From NCBI RefSeq assembly GCF_000247695.1, contig NW_004624843.1:4581831-4645830 (forward strand): a stretch of DNA of 64,000 nucleotides, in the 5' to 3' direction. Made by a program: the position numbers and the translations under genes. Source of the stretch: Heterocephalus glaber. Taxonomy: Eukaryota; Chordata; Mammalia; Rodentia; Bathyergidae. Of the stretch, positions 45,101 through 53,428 are shown one piece after another; the stretch's first letter is position 1; the number at the start of each line of letters is the position of its first letter. Under the pieces are notes generated by a model that was not told where the DNA came from, searched no databases, and was given only the letters and a program-made list of their open reading frames with translations.

Positions 45101-48100
45101 TGCTTTCATCACTTTTGGCTCAAATTCCTCATCTTCGTCTTCCTCCTCGTCATCATCATCGTCTTCCTCCTCGCTGTCATCATCCTCTTCCTCCTCATCA
45201 CTGTCTTCCTTCTTGGCATTTTTGCCATTCTTTGCCCCCTTGGCTTGGGCAACAGCGCCCTTCTTACCTGGGGTTGCCACCATAGCTTTGCCCAGTGCAG
45301 CTCCCTTCTTGCCAGGTGCTGCAACTGCCTTGGCCGGCGTCACTGTCTTCTTAGCTGGTGTGGCTACTGCCCCCTTTTTGCCTGGGGTGACAGCTGCTTT
45401 CTTGGCAGGTGTGGCAATCGCAACCTTTTTGGTTGGGGACACCACTACTTTTTTGGCTGGAGTCACGGCAGCCTTCTTGCTTTTCTTCTGAGGGATGACA
45501 ACCTTGAGAGCAAAAAACCACAAAGTAAATATTTTCCAACACTCAGAAACATAGCCTCAGTCCCAAAGACTTGTTTAATCCTAGCACTGTCTATAGTCGA
45601 AGACATTAAAGACATGTTCAAATGAAGTCAGGTTCTCCATTCTTCTACACGCCTGATCCTTCATCAGTGTGCAACACTCGACAGAGTCCTTTCCTAACAC
45701 TTGAGATACCTCTGAACCAACCTTTGCCAATTCCTGCATCTCATGCTTCTTCCACTTCAACTTTCTCATATAAAAAAAAAGGTGATAAACAGCAATTTTA
45801 CTTTTTTTTTTTCTCGGTATCAGGGATCAAACTCAGGTTCCTGCACTTGTGAGGAAAGTAACAGAACCAATGAGCTAAATCCCCAGTCCTACATGTTGTT
45901 TTAAGGACAAGTAATCTCAAATAATTATTTAAAATCATACACATAGTCTGTTTTGGGCCGGGGATTTAGCTCAGTGGTTCCGCTGCCTGCCTCCCAAGCA
46001 CAAGGTCCCAAGTTTGACCCCCGGTACCAAAAAAAAAAAAAAAAAAGGTGTTTTTGTTATTAAATTGAGGCTCCTATAGTGGGAGGGGGGCATCATTAAC
46101 TTTATTTGAAAACTTAGATAACATAAACAGAATGGAGGGCAGTGGATGTGGCTCAGCAATGCAGTGCCTGCCTGGCAAGTGCGAGGCCCTGAATTTGATT
46201 CTGGGTACCAAAAAGAAAAAAATTAAAATGAAGAAACAGGGGCCAGGGATTTAGCTCAGTGGTTTCAGCGCCTGCTGAGCAACCTCAAGGACCAGAGTTT
46301 GATCCCTGGTACAAAAATAAATAGACAAACAGAATGAATAATCTTTGCAAAATTACAGGACAGAAAAAAAATTACAGTAGAGAATCAGCACTGTAACCTG
46401 ATAAAATCCAGGTACATGTATATAATCTAAGTCCTATTCAAAGCTACTTTCTAAACAAGCCAGATGTGGTGGAGCACACCCATCATCCCAGCAACGGGGA
46501 GGCTGAGGCAGGATGATCTGTAAGTTCAAGTCCAGCCTGGGCTACATAGTGACACTGTCTCAAAACTGAATAAATAGCGCCAGGGATGCAGCTCAGCAGC
46601 GCCACGCCTGCCTAGCAAGCACAAGGTCCTGCGTTTGATCCCCAGTACTGGAAGGAAAAAAAAAAAAAAGGAATAAATAAAATTGTGAACAAGAAACCAG
46701 AGCACAACTGTAGGTGAACTCTGTTTACAGTAAACATAGGCAGAAATACTACAGGGAACAAACATGAACACAAAGGGAGGTGGCAGCCCTCAATCCACAC
46801 CACATTATTTGTAACAGATTAGTGCTGCAGATATTATAGAATATGAAGACCAATTACTCTTGCTCAGAAGATAGGAAGGAACCTGGTAAGGTTATTCTCA
46901 GGCATAAACATAATGCTCAGCTCAGCCATTTATTACTTCTTCTCATCTTAACAGGTGAAGATAAATCTGTTAAAGCTGGGGTGAGGGAAGGAGGCTGGGG
47001 AAGGAGGATCAATTGCCAAGTTCAAAGCCAGCACGGCCCAACTTAGACACTATCTCAAAATTTTTTTAAAACTTGACCCATCACACCAAGTCCTGCAGAA
47101 GTGGAAAGGGAAGAAAAAAAACCCTTCCCAGATCCCCCATCTCAAACCCACATTCCAATCTTACCCAAATGGTATCCCTACGTTTAATGATGTGCTTGTC
47201 ATTCGGCATTACGATAGGTCCAACATGAGTAAATCTTAATTATTTTTAACTTTACCACAATTCTCCATTAAATTGGATATAATTACCTCCTCTCCACTGC
47301 TGTCATCTTCTTCCTCGTCTGACATCTCCTCATCATCACTATCCTCTTCTACCTCCTTCGGGGGAGGGGCCATTTTCTTGGGGTCACCTTGGTTTTTACC
47401 AGCCTGGAAATAGACAATTTAAATCATTATACCTCCACCCACATTTGAGACCACTCACATTGTGCCACCACTCCCCCACGGTAAAACAGTGTATAATTAT
47501 CTCACTCCTTAAAATCTACTTTCCTCGGTGAGCATCAAGGCCTTTCCTGTTGGCAGTGCAGACTTTTCCTGTTAGGTTTTGCAAACAAAAAAACCAACCT
47601 AACGGAAAAAGGCAAAGTGAAGAAGTGATCTTTCCTCGCTTTACTTTAATCACTTTAAAGTATAATTGCACAGTAAAATTCATGACATTTTGCACAGCTC
47701 TTAATAACTAGTAGCCTTCAAATATAGAAGGATTTTCTCCAATAGCAGCCGGTTTTTTTCGTCTGAGACGGTCTCACTATATATAGTTCAGGCTGTCCTC
47801 GAACTCGTGGTGATCCATCCGCCTCCCCTTCCCGAGTGCGGGAATTATAGGCGTATATAATGACAACCCTGGTTGAATTCAAATGAGAAAATCTTTAAGG
47901 AGCCTGTAAAAAGTTACATGTGAACTACTTTGGGTTTTCCCTTCCCAGCGCAGCGACCCGCCTCTGCCAGGCACAGCGGGGCCACGTGGGGTGCCAGGTC
48001 GCCACCACGTGCCCGTGGCCCGGCGCCTCCTCCAGAGCTCACCACGTGCCAGGCCGCCCGGGCCCACGGAGAGGTTTCGAGGCCGCCGGGCCCCCAGCAG

Positions 48101-48506
48101 GGCCCGTCCCGCTGTCCCCTGGCCCCCCAGGACCCCCGGCCCACATGGCGGGCCCACGTGGCGAGCCGTGCGTCGAGGCACGTGGGCCAGAAGGCGGGAC
48201 CCTGACCGCCCATCACAGGCTTTCGGCCTCATCCGCACGCCGGGGCTAGCGCTCTCGCCCCACGCGCAGTACCAAAGTCACCGTCTAGTCCACCAGCCCA
48301 CGAGCTGGCCCTAGCTCCCCACCTCGCCAAGCAGCCAGAGCCGCGAGACCTCCCGCTAATCGCGCGAGACTTCCCGCAGCATGGCTCCCTCGAACGCGCC
48401 CGCAAGGAGCGCAGGCCCGCGGCGCCGCGCGCGCGCGTTCCTAAGAAAGCAGGCCTCAGCGCCCGTGCCTATGCACAGGGTCCCTTACCTTTGCGAGCTT
48501 CACCAT
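39066..48506 (-). CDS. NCL: NCL, nucleolin, 14 coding exons
   Basis: Minus-strand CDS: 48506-48489, 47403-47287, 45502-45022, 44604-44410, 44262-44176, 43995-43854, 43296-43172, 41802-41679, 41197-41040, 40866-40743, 40582-40449, 39829-39703, 39450-39227, 39142-39066. All junctions are GT-AG, phases agree throughout, and the total is 2133 nt: 710 residues plus stop, the human length I recall. N-terminal half: basic TPxKK-type repeats (CDK1-type sites) alternating with Asp/Glu runs, then a bipartite nuclear signal (KRKKEMSKQKAAPEAKKQK). Four RRMs start near residues 307, 393, 486 and 572, with RNP1 motifs RKFGYVDF, KGIAYIEF, KGYAFIEF and KGFGFVDF. An RGG-rich tail ends KKTKFE. Nucleolin binds pre-rRNA and nucleosomes, supports Pol I transcription and rRNA processing, and shuttles between compartments. 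The introns host three snoRNAs, so splicing of this message also feeds rRNA modification. The gene is intact. Confidence 0.98.
39227..39450 (-). CDS. NCL: NCL exon 13, end of RRM4 and start of the RGG domain
   Basis: 224 nt starting GFGFVDF (RNP1), continuing through VTLDWAKPKGEGG into repeated RGG/FGG units. Donor GTAAGG. Confidence 0.95.
39534..39666 (-). ncRNA. SNORA75: SNORA75 (U23), H/ACA snoRNA in NCL intron 12
   Basis: About 133 nt. The 5' hairpin closes with CTTCTC/GAGAAG, the hinge box ATAGCA lies at 39608-39603, the 3' hairpin closes with CACAGAACCAGC/GCTGTTCTGTG, and ACA sits at 39539-39537, three bases before the end. Position and length match human U23. The exact 5' end is estimated to a few bases. 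Confidence 0.88.
39703..39829 (-). CDS. NCL: NCL exon 12, start of RRM4
   Basis: 127 nt with RNP2 TLFVKGL, then LSEETTEETLKESFDG, ending at GSSKG. The donor GTAAGG opens the SNORA75 intron. Confidence 0.95.
39977..40146 (-). mobile_element. Composite SINE in NCL intron 11
   Basis: GGTACTAGGGATGGAACACA, linker TTTATTTTTTTAGC, then CCTCAGTGCTGGGATTACGA. Lies between SNORD20 and the 3' splice site. Confidence 0.75.
40268..40345 (-). ncRNA. SNORD20: SNORD20 (U20), C/D-box snoRNA in NCL intron 11
   Basis: A 78-nt minus-strand element with terminal stem TGGAT/ATCCA, box C ATGATGA (40340-40334) and box D CTGA (40275-40272), plus internal D' CTGA and C' TGATGAA. The guide upstream of box D is complementary to 18S rRNA over 21 nt (+ strand 40275-40295 has the 18S sense, starting GAACTTGAC). 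The fifth base from box D pairs with a U, matching the reported Um1804. It lies about 440 nt before the 3' splice site, unusually far for this class. Confidence 0.93.
40449..40582 (-). CDS. NCL: NCL exon 11, end of RRM3
   Basis: 134 nt starting GYAFIEF (RNP1) and ending SPNARS in the RRM3-RRM4 linker. Donor GTGAGT. The intron that follows carries SNORD20. Confidence 0.95.
40743..40866 (-). CDS. NCL: NCL exon 10, start of RRM3
   Basis: 124 nt with RNP2 TLYLSNL (TLVLSNL in human, from memory) and ending GKSKG. The donor GTAGAT is weaker than the others. Confidence 0.93.
41040..41197 (-). CDS. NCL: NCL exon 9, end of RRM2
   Basis: 158 nt beginning GIAYIEF (RNP1) and ending in the RRM2-RRM3 linker at NSTWSG. 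Acceptor CTATTGCAG, donor GTAAGG. Confidence 0.95.
41408..41481 (-). mobile_element. B1-type fragment in NCL intron 8
   Basis: TTCTGAGACAGGGCCTCAAC joins AAGTGCTGGGATTACAAGCG; the middle is deleted. Confidence 0.75.
41679..41802 (-). CDS. NCL: NCL exon 8, start of RRM2
   Basis: 124 nt with RNP2 TLLAKNL and ending KDGKSKG, just before RNP1. Acceptor AAATGTAG, donor GTAAGT. Confidence 0.95.
42045..42240 (+). mobile_element. Composite SINE in NCL intron 7
   Basis: CTGGTGGATACACCTGCAAC, ACTTAGTGGGACCTTGTCTC, then CCTTGGGTTCAATCTCCAGT. Confidence 0.75.
42390..42522 (-). mobile_element. B1-type SINE in NCL intron 7
   Basis: ATAGGGTCTTGCTTTGTAGT, duplicated GGCCTCGAACTGGAGGCAAT, eroded end. Confidence 0.83.
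42538..42619 (-). mobile_element. ID-type SINE in NCL intron 7
   Basis: GGTACCAGGGATCGAACTCA, TGAGGTAAATCCCCAGCCC. Confidence 0.92.
42908..43060 (-). mobile_element. Composite SINE in NCL intron 7
   Basis: GTAGTACTATGGATACACAA, linker TTCTAAATTTTGAGATGAAG, B1 part GGTGTGCACCACCACC. Confidence 0.7.
43172..43296 (-). CDS. NCL: NCL exon 7, end of RRM1
   Basis: 125 nt starting at KFGYVDF (RNP1) and ending KPKGKDSKK, the linker to RRM2. Donor GTATGT. Confidence 0.95.
43854..43995 (-). CDS. NCL: NCL exon 6, start of RRM1
   Basis: 142 nt. GTEPTTAF leads into the RNP2 motif NLFIGNL. The exon ends inside the codon for the Arg that precedes RNP1. Confidence 0.95.
44064..44133 (-). ncRNA. SNORD82: SNORD82 (U82), C/D-box snoRNA in NCL intron 5
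   Basis: A 70-nt minus-strand element closed by GCGC/GTGC. Box D is CTGA at 44072-44069, an internal D' CTGA and a C'-like TGATGTT are present. The guide before D' (GGGACTTAAT) is complementary to the 18S stretch AUUAAGUCCC, which fits the reported A1678 methylation. The element ends 68 nt before the 3' splice site, the usual spacing for splicing-coupled C/D snoRNAs. Box C reads AGGATGA, not RTGATGA, which is unusual. Confidence 0.88.
44176..44262 (-). CDS. NCL: NCL exon 5, nuclear localisation segment
   Basis: 87 nt encoding EPVKEAPGKRKKEMSKQK and AAPEAKKQKVEG, a bipartite basic nuclear signal just before RRM1. Donor GTAACC. Confidence 0.95.
44316..44362 (-). mobile_element. ID-type fragment in NCL intron 4
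   Basis: T run and GGTACAGGAAATCGAACTTG; truncated, only about 50 bp from the exon 4 donor. Confidence 0.75.
44410..44604 (-). CDS. NCL: NCL exon 4, long acidic tract
   Basis: 195 nt. It begins DSEEEAMETTPAKGKK and ends in a run of GAG/GAA/GAT/GAC codons. On the + strand this looks like a (TCC/TCA) microsatellite and gives a spurious poly-Ser reading. Confidence 0.95.
45022..45502 (-). CDS. NCL: NCL exon 3, TPxKK repeats and acidic segment 2
   Basis: 481 nt, the longest coding exon. It carries about ten ATPAKK/VTPGKK-type units, which are the CDK1 phosphorylation repeats of this family, followed by two Asp/Glu tracts. It leaves phase 1 at the GTGAGT donor. Confidence 0.95.
45800..45889 (-). 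mobile_element. ID-type SINE in NCL intron 2
   Basis: CGGTATCAGGGATCAAACTC ... TGAGCTAAATCCCCAGTCC. Confidence 0.9.
45955..46047 (+). mobile_element. ID-type SINE in NCL intron 2
   Basis: TTGGGCCGGGGATTTAGCTC to ACCCCCGGTACC, 18-base A tail. Confidence 0.93.
46137..46222 (+). mobile_element. Older ID-type SINE in NCL intron 2
   Basis: GGCAGTGGATGTGGCTCAGC, TTTGATTCTGGGTACC; diverged A and B boxes. Confidence 0.82.
46239..46322 (+). mobile_element. ID-type SINE in NCL intron 2
   Basis: GGGGCCAGGGATTTAGCTCA to TTTGATCCCTGGTAC. Confidence 0.92.
46457..46568 (+). mobile_element. B1-type SINE in NCL intron 2
   Basis: AAGCCAGATGTGGTGGAGCA to ACACTGTCTCAAAACTG. Confidence 0.88.
46577..46668 (+). 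mobile_element. ID-type SINE with short target-site duplication
   Basis: GAATAAATA precedes it and is repeated after the A tail, so it inserted into the end of the adjacent B1. Confidence 0.9.
46985..47072 (+). mobile_element. B1-type fragment in NCL intron 2
   Basis: GGCTGGGGAAGGAGGATCAA, AGTTCAAAGCCAGCACGGCC, CTATCTCAAAATTTT. Confidence 0.65.
47287..47403 (-). CDS. NCL: NCL exon 2, first acidic segment
   Basis: 117 nt, phase 0 on both sides, encoding AGKNQGDPKKMAPPPKE and then an acidic Ser-rich run ending SSGEE. Acceptor TTTCCAG, donor GTAATT. Confidence 0.95.
47750..47873 (-). mobile_element. B1-type SINE in NCL intron 1
   Basis: GAGACGGTCTCACTATATAT ... CGAGTGCGGGAATTATAGGC; retains many CpGs beside the CpG island. 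Confidence 0.85.
48489..48506 (-). CDS. NCL: NCL exon 1 coding part (MVKLAK)
   Basis: ATG at 48506-48504 starts MVKLAK; the donor GTAAGGGA follows at 48488. It lies in a CpG island, and no upstream ATG occurs in the inferred 5'UTR. Confidence 0.95.
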
Positions 48507-48658
48507 AATAGCGGTTTATAGTAGCGGAGTGTGTGGCGGGTGAGTGGTGCAAGATGAGCCTTGGGAAACCTAAGCGCCGTAGATGGCGGCCGCGGGAACT
48601 GAAGACGCAGGAGCGCGTACGCCTGGCAGCCAGCTACAGCTAGAGACTGAGGCGAAAG
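48507..48658 (-). other. NCL 5'UTR
   Basis: The start is inferred from a CTTTCGCC stretch at 48658-48651, resembling the human mRNA 5' end I recall and the TOP-like pyrimidine start of translation-linked genes. About 150 nt with no upstream ATG. Confidence 0.6.
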
Positions 48659-49000
48659 ACTGAGCCTGCCCAGTAATCGCCTCTGGAAAGGCGACGACGT
48701 CTACCTCGTGACCCTGTCTCGACCAACGAGGACTCGCGCCAGTCCTTCGAGCCAATCGCAAGTCTAACTCAGGACGGAGTGGGGCGGGGCATAGGCTAGG
48801 TGGGCCGGCCGGGGCGGCCAGGGAAGGGGAGGGGCCTGGCGACAGCGCCCTGGGGGCGGGACTCTCTTTATGCAGGCCCGCGTTGATTGGCTATGGACGC
48901 GCGGGTTTCCGAGCGTTTCCTCGCGGCCAGCACTCTTCGCGCCTGCGCCGTGAGACGGGAGTTTTTTTGGCGCCGGCTGTGTGTGGAGCGTGGGGGCGGC
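48659..49000 (-). promoter_or_regulatory. NCL promoter with GC boxes, CCAAT motifs and an E2F-like site
   Basis: TATA-less and CpG-rich. GC boxes lie at 48781-48790 and about 48852-48861, a CCAAT at about 48752-48756, an ATTGG (reverse CCAAT) at about 48887, and an E2F-type TTTGGCGC at 48966-48973. Housekeeping and growth-linked control is inferred from these motifs. Confidence 0.6.
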
Positions 49001-50430
49001 GGGTTGGCGAGGCCTCTGGCTCCCACATGCTGTCGGGCCCCATAGGCTCGCTTAGTCTGAGAGTTACGCGGAGACCCCAAACTCTTCGGCGGCGTACTCT
49101 CCACGCTCGGCCTCCCGGCCCCGGAGAGCAGCTTGCTGCATGTTGCTGCCAAGGCCCCGAGCGCACCGGAAGTTGGGGGACCGCAGAGTTCATGCCGGGC
49201 TTTTCAGGGTCCCTGCCCGGCCCTCCCCGCGGCGCGGGGCCAGTGACGTCCCCTTAGTGCAGTTGACTCCCTCCCGGGCCTGGTACCTGAAGCTGCCTCT
49301 TGAGAACCTTCAATAAAGGCTGTCACTAGCAGGTGTGAGCAGTGTGCGCACAGCCCGATTAGTGTCGCGGTAACTGGCGGCGACACGGTTGATTGGGGTT
49401 TCAGGAGAGGGACTTGGGCGGGCTGGCGCTTTGGCCACTCCCGGGTTTCCGCTCAATTTTTTGAAGCTAGCGCATCCTTTCAGATGGGGTGGCCCTGAAG
49501 TCACTGGGTCCAAAGAGCCGAAGGAAGGGCTCCTCAGATGGCGAGGACACCGGCCATCGTCTCTGGTCGTGCTTTTGCCAGTTGTTCAGGAGACTGCCTT
49601 GTGTTTGGAACTTAACACACTCAGCAGGCCGGCGCACTGCGCTTCATTTCTAGGATATTTCCAGGACATCTTGTTCCTGCAGAAGCAGGGTACTTAGAGC
49701 TGTGGCGATATTGATTACAGATCCCCCCTGGAGATTTTAAACGGAGAGAGCTGTGTTGGGGCCCAGGATTTTGTATTTTAACAAAGGCCCGTGGGGATTC
49801 TTAGGCACAATCAAGATATTTTGCAGTCTTCACCAGCACACTCCTGAGACTGAGCATATGAGAACCCCACGGCTGCCCCCTGGGGCTCAAATCAGGCAGG
49901 AGGCTGGGCCGGGCTTTGTACTCTGCACCCTGTGGGCTGTGGAGAGTCCCCCAGGGAGGAAGGACAGGAACCAGAGCGGTGCTTTCTGGGTTTCAGGGAG
50001 CAGGAAGACCGACAGGAGCGTTTCCAAGAGGAAAGGCTTAGGGCCCTTGAGAGATGAGCAGTGGGCACGACAGGTAATGGGCCAGGCTCTTGCGAGATAG
50101 GCATAGCTGGCTCCTTGTCATTTTAGCTCGTTTCATCTCCTAAGGGCCTTTCCTCGCCCGCCAGTGAAAACTACTGCCTTCAGTCTCAACACACCCTGAG
50201 TGAATCACTCACCTTAGACTTAAGCAGGGTGTTCATTGTCCATCTGCCACCTCTCCAGTCATGAAAACAGACTTCTCTGCTGGACTCCTGGTGCCTGAAG
50301 TTTGGCCTGGCATGCAGTAATCTTGGAAGTAACTTGCTAAGAGAATGAGTGAAGTATGTAGATAAAATAAGCAGAGCGGGCCAGCTTGGTGTGAAGTGAT
50401 GTTGCTTTGGAGTTGATCTAGGGCAGCAAA
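49000..50430. other. Unique sequence upstream of NCL
   Basis: CpG-rich to about 49300, then ordinary. No SINE in over 1.4 kb. An AATAAA at 49313-49318 on the + strand could end a short divergent transcript. Confidence 0.5.
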
Positions 50431-50747
50431 ATATTTTACCTGTTATAGCACTTATGTGAGGTTTCCCAAGTGCCAAGGTCCATCCCAGCTCCGTAGAAGT
50501 AAATGTATAAATTGTGAGACTTTTTTGTTTTTATTTTTGGTTTGTTTTTTTTTTTTTTTTTGATGCTTATTATTTCTGAATGTGCTAGTTAGTACTTTCC
50601 TTTCGGTGATTATATTTTACCTGTTATAGCACTTATGTGAGGTTTCCCAAGTGCCAAGGTCCATCCCAGCTCCGTAGAAGTAAATGTATAAATTGTGAGA
50701 CTTTTTTGTTTTTATTTTTGGTTTGTTTTTTTTTTTTTTTTGATGCT
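50431..50747. repeat. Direct duplication: two 137/136-bp copies, 44 bp apart
   Basis: Copy 1 is 50431-50567 and copy 2 is 50612-50747, both starting ATATTTTACCTGTTATAGCA and ending TGATGCT. They differ only in the length of a T run (17 against 16). Copy 2 continues into a complete minus-strand ID SINE; copy 1 stops inside that SINE's tail. Confidence 0.9.
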
Positions 50748-50815
50748 GGGGATTGACCTCGGGTTCTTGTGCTTGTGCAGCAGACGGCAAAACCACCCAG
50801 CTAAATCCCCGGCTC
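50696..50815 (-). mobile_element. ID-type SINE with exact 15-bp target-site duplication
   Basis: TAAATGTATAAATTG at 50681-50695 and 50816-50830; the T-rich tail plus GATGCTGGGGATTGACCTCG. Confidence 0.93.
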
Positions 50816-50843
50816 TAAATGTATAAATTGACTCAAAATTATG

Positions 50844-50923
50844 AAGCCAGGCAGGGTGGTACATGCCTCTAACCCCAGCTGCTTAGAAGGCTGAGGCAGA
50901 AGGATCCCAAGTGCAAGCAGAAG
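50844..50923 (+). mobile_element. B1-type SINE, 5' part
   Basis: AAGCCAGGCAGGGTGGTACA to GGCAGAAGGATCCCAAGTGC, cut short by a second B1. Confidence 0.82.
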
Positions 50924-51072
50924 GCTGGGCATGGCTGTACACGCCTGTAATCAGCACTCGGGAGGCTGGGGGAGGAGGATCCCAGGGAGTTCAAGGGCAC
51001 CCTGAAGTGTATAGTGAGACTCTGTCTCAAAAAAAAAAAGGACCAGGGATTTAGCTCAGTGATGCTCACATG
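50924..51072 (+). mobile_element. B1-type SINE followed by a truncated ID
   Basis: GCTGGGCATGGCTGTACACG, A tail, then GGACCAGGGATTTAGCTCAG, which stops after the A box. Confidence 0.85.
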
Positions 51073-51136
51073 AATTGGAGGAGGTCATGTATTTTGGTAA
51101 AAAGCAAAAAGGATTTATTCAAAGCTTGCTCAAAGG

Positions 51137-51243
51137 AAGCCGGGTGTGGTGGTGCATGCTTTATTCCCAGCACTGCAAAGGGTCTCGCTAAATTGCCAGC
51201 CTGAACTACATAGTGAGACCCTGTCTCAAAAACAAAAACCCAA
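51137..51243 (+). mobile_element. B1-type SINE, internally deleted
   Basis: AAGCCGGGTGTGGTGGTGCA; CCAGCACTGCAAAGGGTCTC replaces the usual core. Confidence 0.85.
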
Positions 51244-51268
51244 AAAACTTTTTTAAAAACTAGCTCCA

Positions 51269-51352
51269 GGGCCAGGGATTTAGCTTAGTGGTTTTGCCAC
51301 CTGCTGTGCAAGCACAAGGACCCGAGTTCCATCTCTGGTTCCAAAAAAAAAA
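51269..51352 (+). mobile_element. ID-type SINE with exact target-site duplication
   Basis: AAAAACTAGCTCCA at 51255-51268 is repeated after the A tail. Confidence 0.94.
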
Positions 51353-51415
51353 AAACTAGCTCCAAGGAGATGGAGGAGTCCATTTGCCATCTCATCGTGT
51401 ACAGGTATGTTAGGG

Positions 51416-51485
51416 CGGTTTTTTTGCGTGTGAGACAGGGTCTCTGTAGCCCAGGCTATAGGTATGCACCACCATGCCCAGACTG
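51416..51485 (-). mobile_element. B1-type SINE, central deletion
   Basis: GTGAGACAGGGTCTCTGTAG joins AGGCTATAGGTATGCACCAC. Confidence 0.8.
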
Positions 51486-52164
51486 GCCTGGCCTCGGTCC
51501 TTCATGGTGGCTCCAGCCCATCCCAGGGCTTCAGCACAGGGAGGAGGTCCCCACCCCCATAGTTTACAGTCCTGACTGCAGAAGAGAGCACAGCTGAGCC
51601 CCTGCAGCCCTGTCTCCAGCCCCTCAGTGGCCTCCCCAAGCCAAGTCTGCCTGTCCCTCTGTCTCTCTTGACACAAGAGCAAGAATATCACCAGGTGGCC
51701 ACTGTCACCTGACCCCAGCTGTCTCCACCAGCAGCCATTCTGGCCGGGTCTTAGCCAAGTCTCCCGCTTCCAGGAATCAGAACCTCTGTTTCCCCATCTG
51801 TCCAATAACTGGCCATGCACAAGCTCTAGTGTCACCCCAGTGGGCACATGCCATGCTGAGGTGGTCTGCACCCAAAGAGGTGGTCAGCCACAGGGCAGGG
51901 GCTGGGAGGGTTGTACAGGGCTGCCTTTTGCTTCCTTGAGGAGCCATTGGGTGTCTTCTTATAAAGCTTAGCAGTAAATCCTTTTCTATGAAAAAAAAAG
52001 AAACCCTAACAGGCAAAAGAATATGAAAAGTTCTAGGTCAGTTTCCCCACACTAAAGGTCTTGCCCTAATGACATTAATTTGCCTTCTTTACTCTTATCA
52101 CAACCTCTGGTACAGTGTATGACACCAGATTTCAGCAAATATTAATTGAAAAAATAATTATAAA
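51486..52164. other. Unique sequence
   Basis: Only the MIR-like relic near 51715-51810 recognised. Confidence 0.45.
51715..51810 (-). mobile_element. MIR-like relic
   Basis: GGTCTTAGCCAAGTCTCCCG and CTCTGTTTCCCCATCTGTCC resemble the MIR core. Short and old. Confidence 0.4.
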
Positions 52165-52287
52165 AATACCACATATGAGCAGCTGTTGGGACACACACCT
52201 GTAATCCCAGCACTCAGGAGGCTGAGGCAGGAGGATCACTGAGTTTGAGGCCAGCCTGAACTGTATAGCAAGACCCTTTCTAGTCAC
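52165..52287 (+). mobile_element. B1-type SINE
   Basis: CTGTTGGGACACACACCTGT to TATAGCAAGACCCTTTC. Confidence 0.9.
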
Positions 52288-52293
52288 AAAAGG

Positions 52294-52425
52294 AACACTA
52301 CAGACAGCTTCGAACAGTACTGTGCCTTCCGGGTGGCTGTCCCTAGCAAGGCCCAGGTGGCCCAAGCCTTGGATGAGTGGGACCTGTACACCCAGAAGCT
52401 GCCTCTCGTGACTGGGCAGACATGA
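52294..52425 (+). other. Coding-like 43-codon stretch, unidentified
   Basis: Directly after a B1, one frame reads DSFEQYCAFRVAVPSKAQ, then AQALDEWDLYTQKLPL, and stops at TGA 52423-52425. The composition looks protein-like. I do not recognise the family; a pseudogene fragment or chance are both possible. Confidence 0.2.
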
Positions 52426-52429
52426 ACTG

Positions 52430-52723
52430 TCACCTCTGTGGCCATGGGCCTTGGTCATCTTCATGGACTCAGAGAAGTCAGTAACGCTGCCTCCCTCTGC
52501 CAAGGGTACATCTACCAAGGGCAAAGACAGACCATGTCCTCCGGGTTCTAACTCTGGGTGCCTGGAAGGAAAATCATGGCTGGGCCCCCAGGTGCCCATG
52601 AGGAAGGGCACCTGAGCCTTGAGTGTCTTGTCATCAGGGTCTGAGCACTGCCCCATCCCCAGCCTGTGACTAACCTAGATCACGGGACCCAACATGGGGA
52701 CTTTGTTTCCATATACTGCTCTT

Positions 52724-52758
<35 letters not shown>

Positions 52759-53309
52759 GAGACAGGGTCTCTAACTGATCTAGCAGATAACCCTACGTGC
52801 TTTACACATGCATGAATCCTATCCATACAATATTAAAGACAGACCTGTCAGGTTAGCCACCATAGATTACATTTGATAGGTGTCTTCCCCAGCCAGCTTC
52901 AATTGCACTTTTCCGGGGCATTTCCAGCCAAGTGCGATCCCACCTACCCAGGCCTGCCGGGTCCCCTGCTGCCCTCAGAGCTCGAGGGTGGGGGATAGCG
53001 CTGTGCCTTTGGCAGAGGAGGAGCTAGGTGAGGGCAGCTGGCCCTCCCCTCTGTGGAGCACACCTCTAACTCTTGGGAGACGGACCTGTCTGATCGCAGC
53101 CTGAAATCCCTGGCAGTGGCTGCTCCTGTTCAGCCCCGCCTGGGGCCAGCCTCGCTGCCTGCTGTCTGGCATGGTGCCACCCTTGGGCCTGTCTGTGTCC
53201 ACTTGGGGCACCTGTGGGTCCCTCTAGATCTGGGGCCCCACTGACCACTGTGGGCATTGGCACATGCAAGGCCTGCTGGAGGAAGTTGGGAGGGCTTCAA
53301 AGGATAAGC
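52430..53309. other. Unique sequence with a TG repeat
   Basis: Nothing recognised apart from the (TG)n at 52727-52754 and a short B1-like remnant after it. Confidence 0.45.
52727..52754. repeat. (TG)n simple repeat
   Basis: About 14 uninterrupted TG units, likely length-polymorphic, followed by a B1-like GAGACAGGGTCTC fragment. Confidence 0.95.
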
Positions 53310-53428
53310 CCAGCCGGGCATGGTGGCACACACCTATAGTCCCAGTATTCAGGAGACTGAGGCAGGAGGATCGCCAAGAGTTCAAGACTAACCTGGACTA
53401 CATAGAGAGACCCTGTCTCAAAAAACTA
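53310..53428 (+). mobile_element. B1-type SINE
   Basis: AGCCGGGCATGGTGGCACAC to GACCCTGTCTCAAAAAACT. Confidence 0.93.

Larger units (their letters stand above)
47930..49300. promoter_or_regulatory. CpG island across NCL exon 1
   Basis: Continuous CpG-dense sequence from within intron 1 across exon 1 and about 650 bp upstream. It includes a CG alternation around 48420-48435. Fits a constitutive promoter. Confidence 0.8.
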
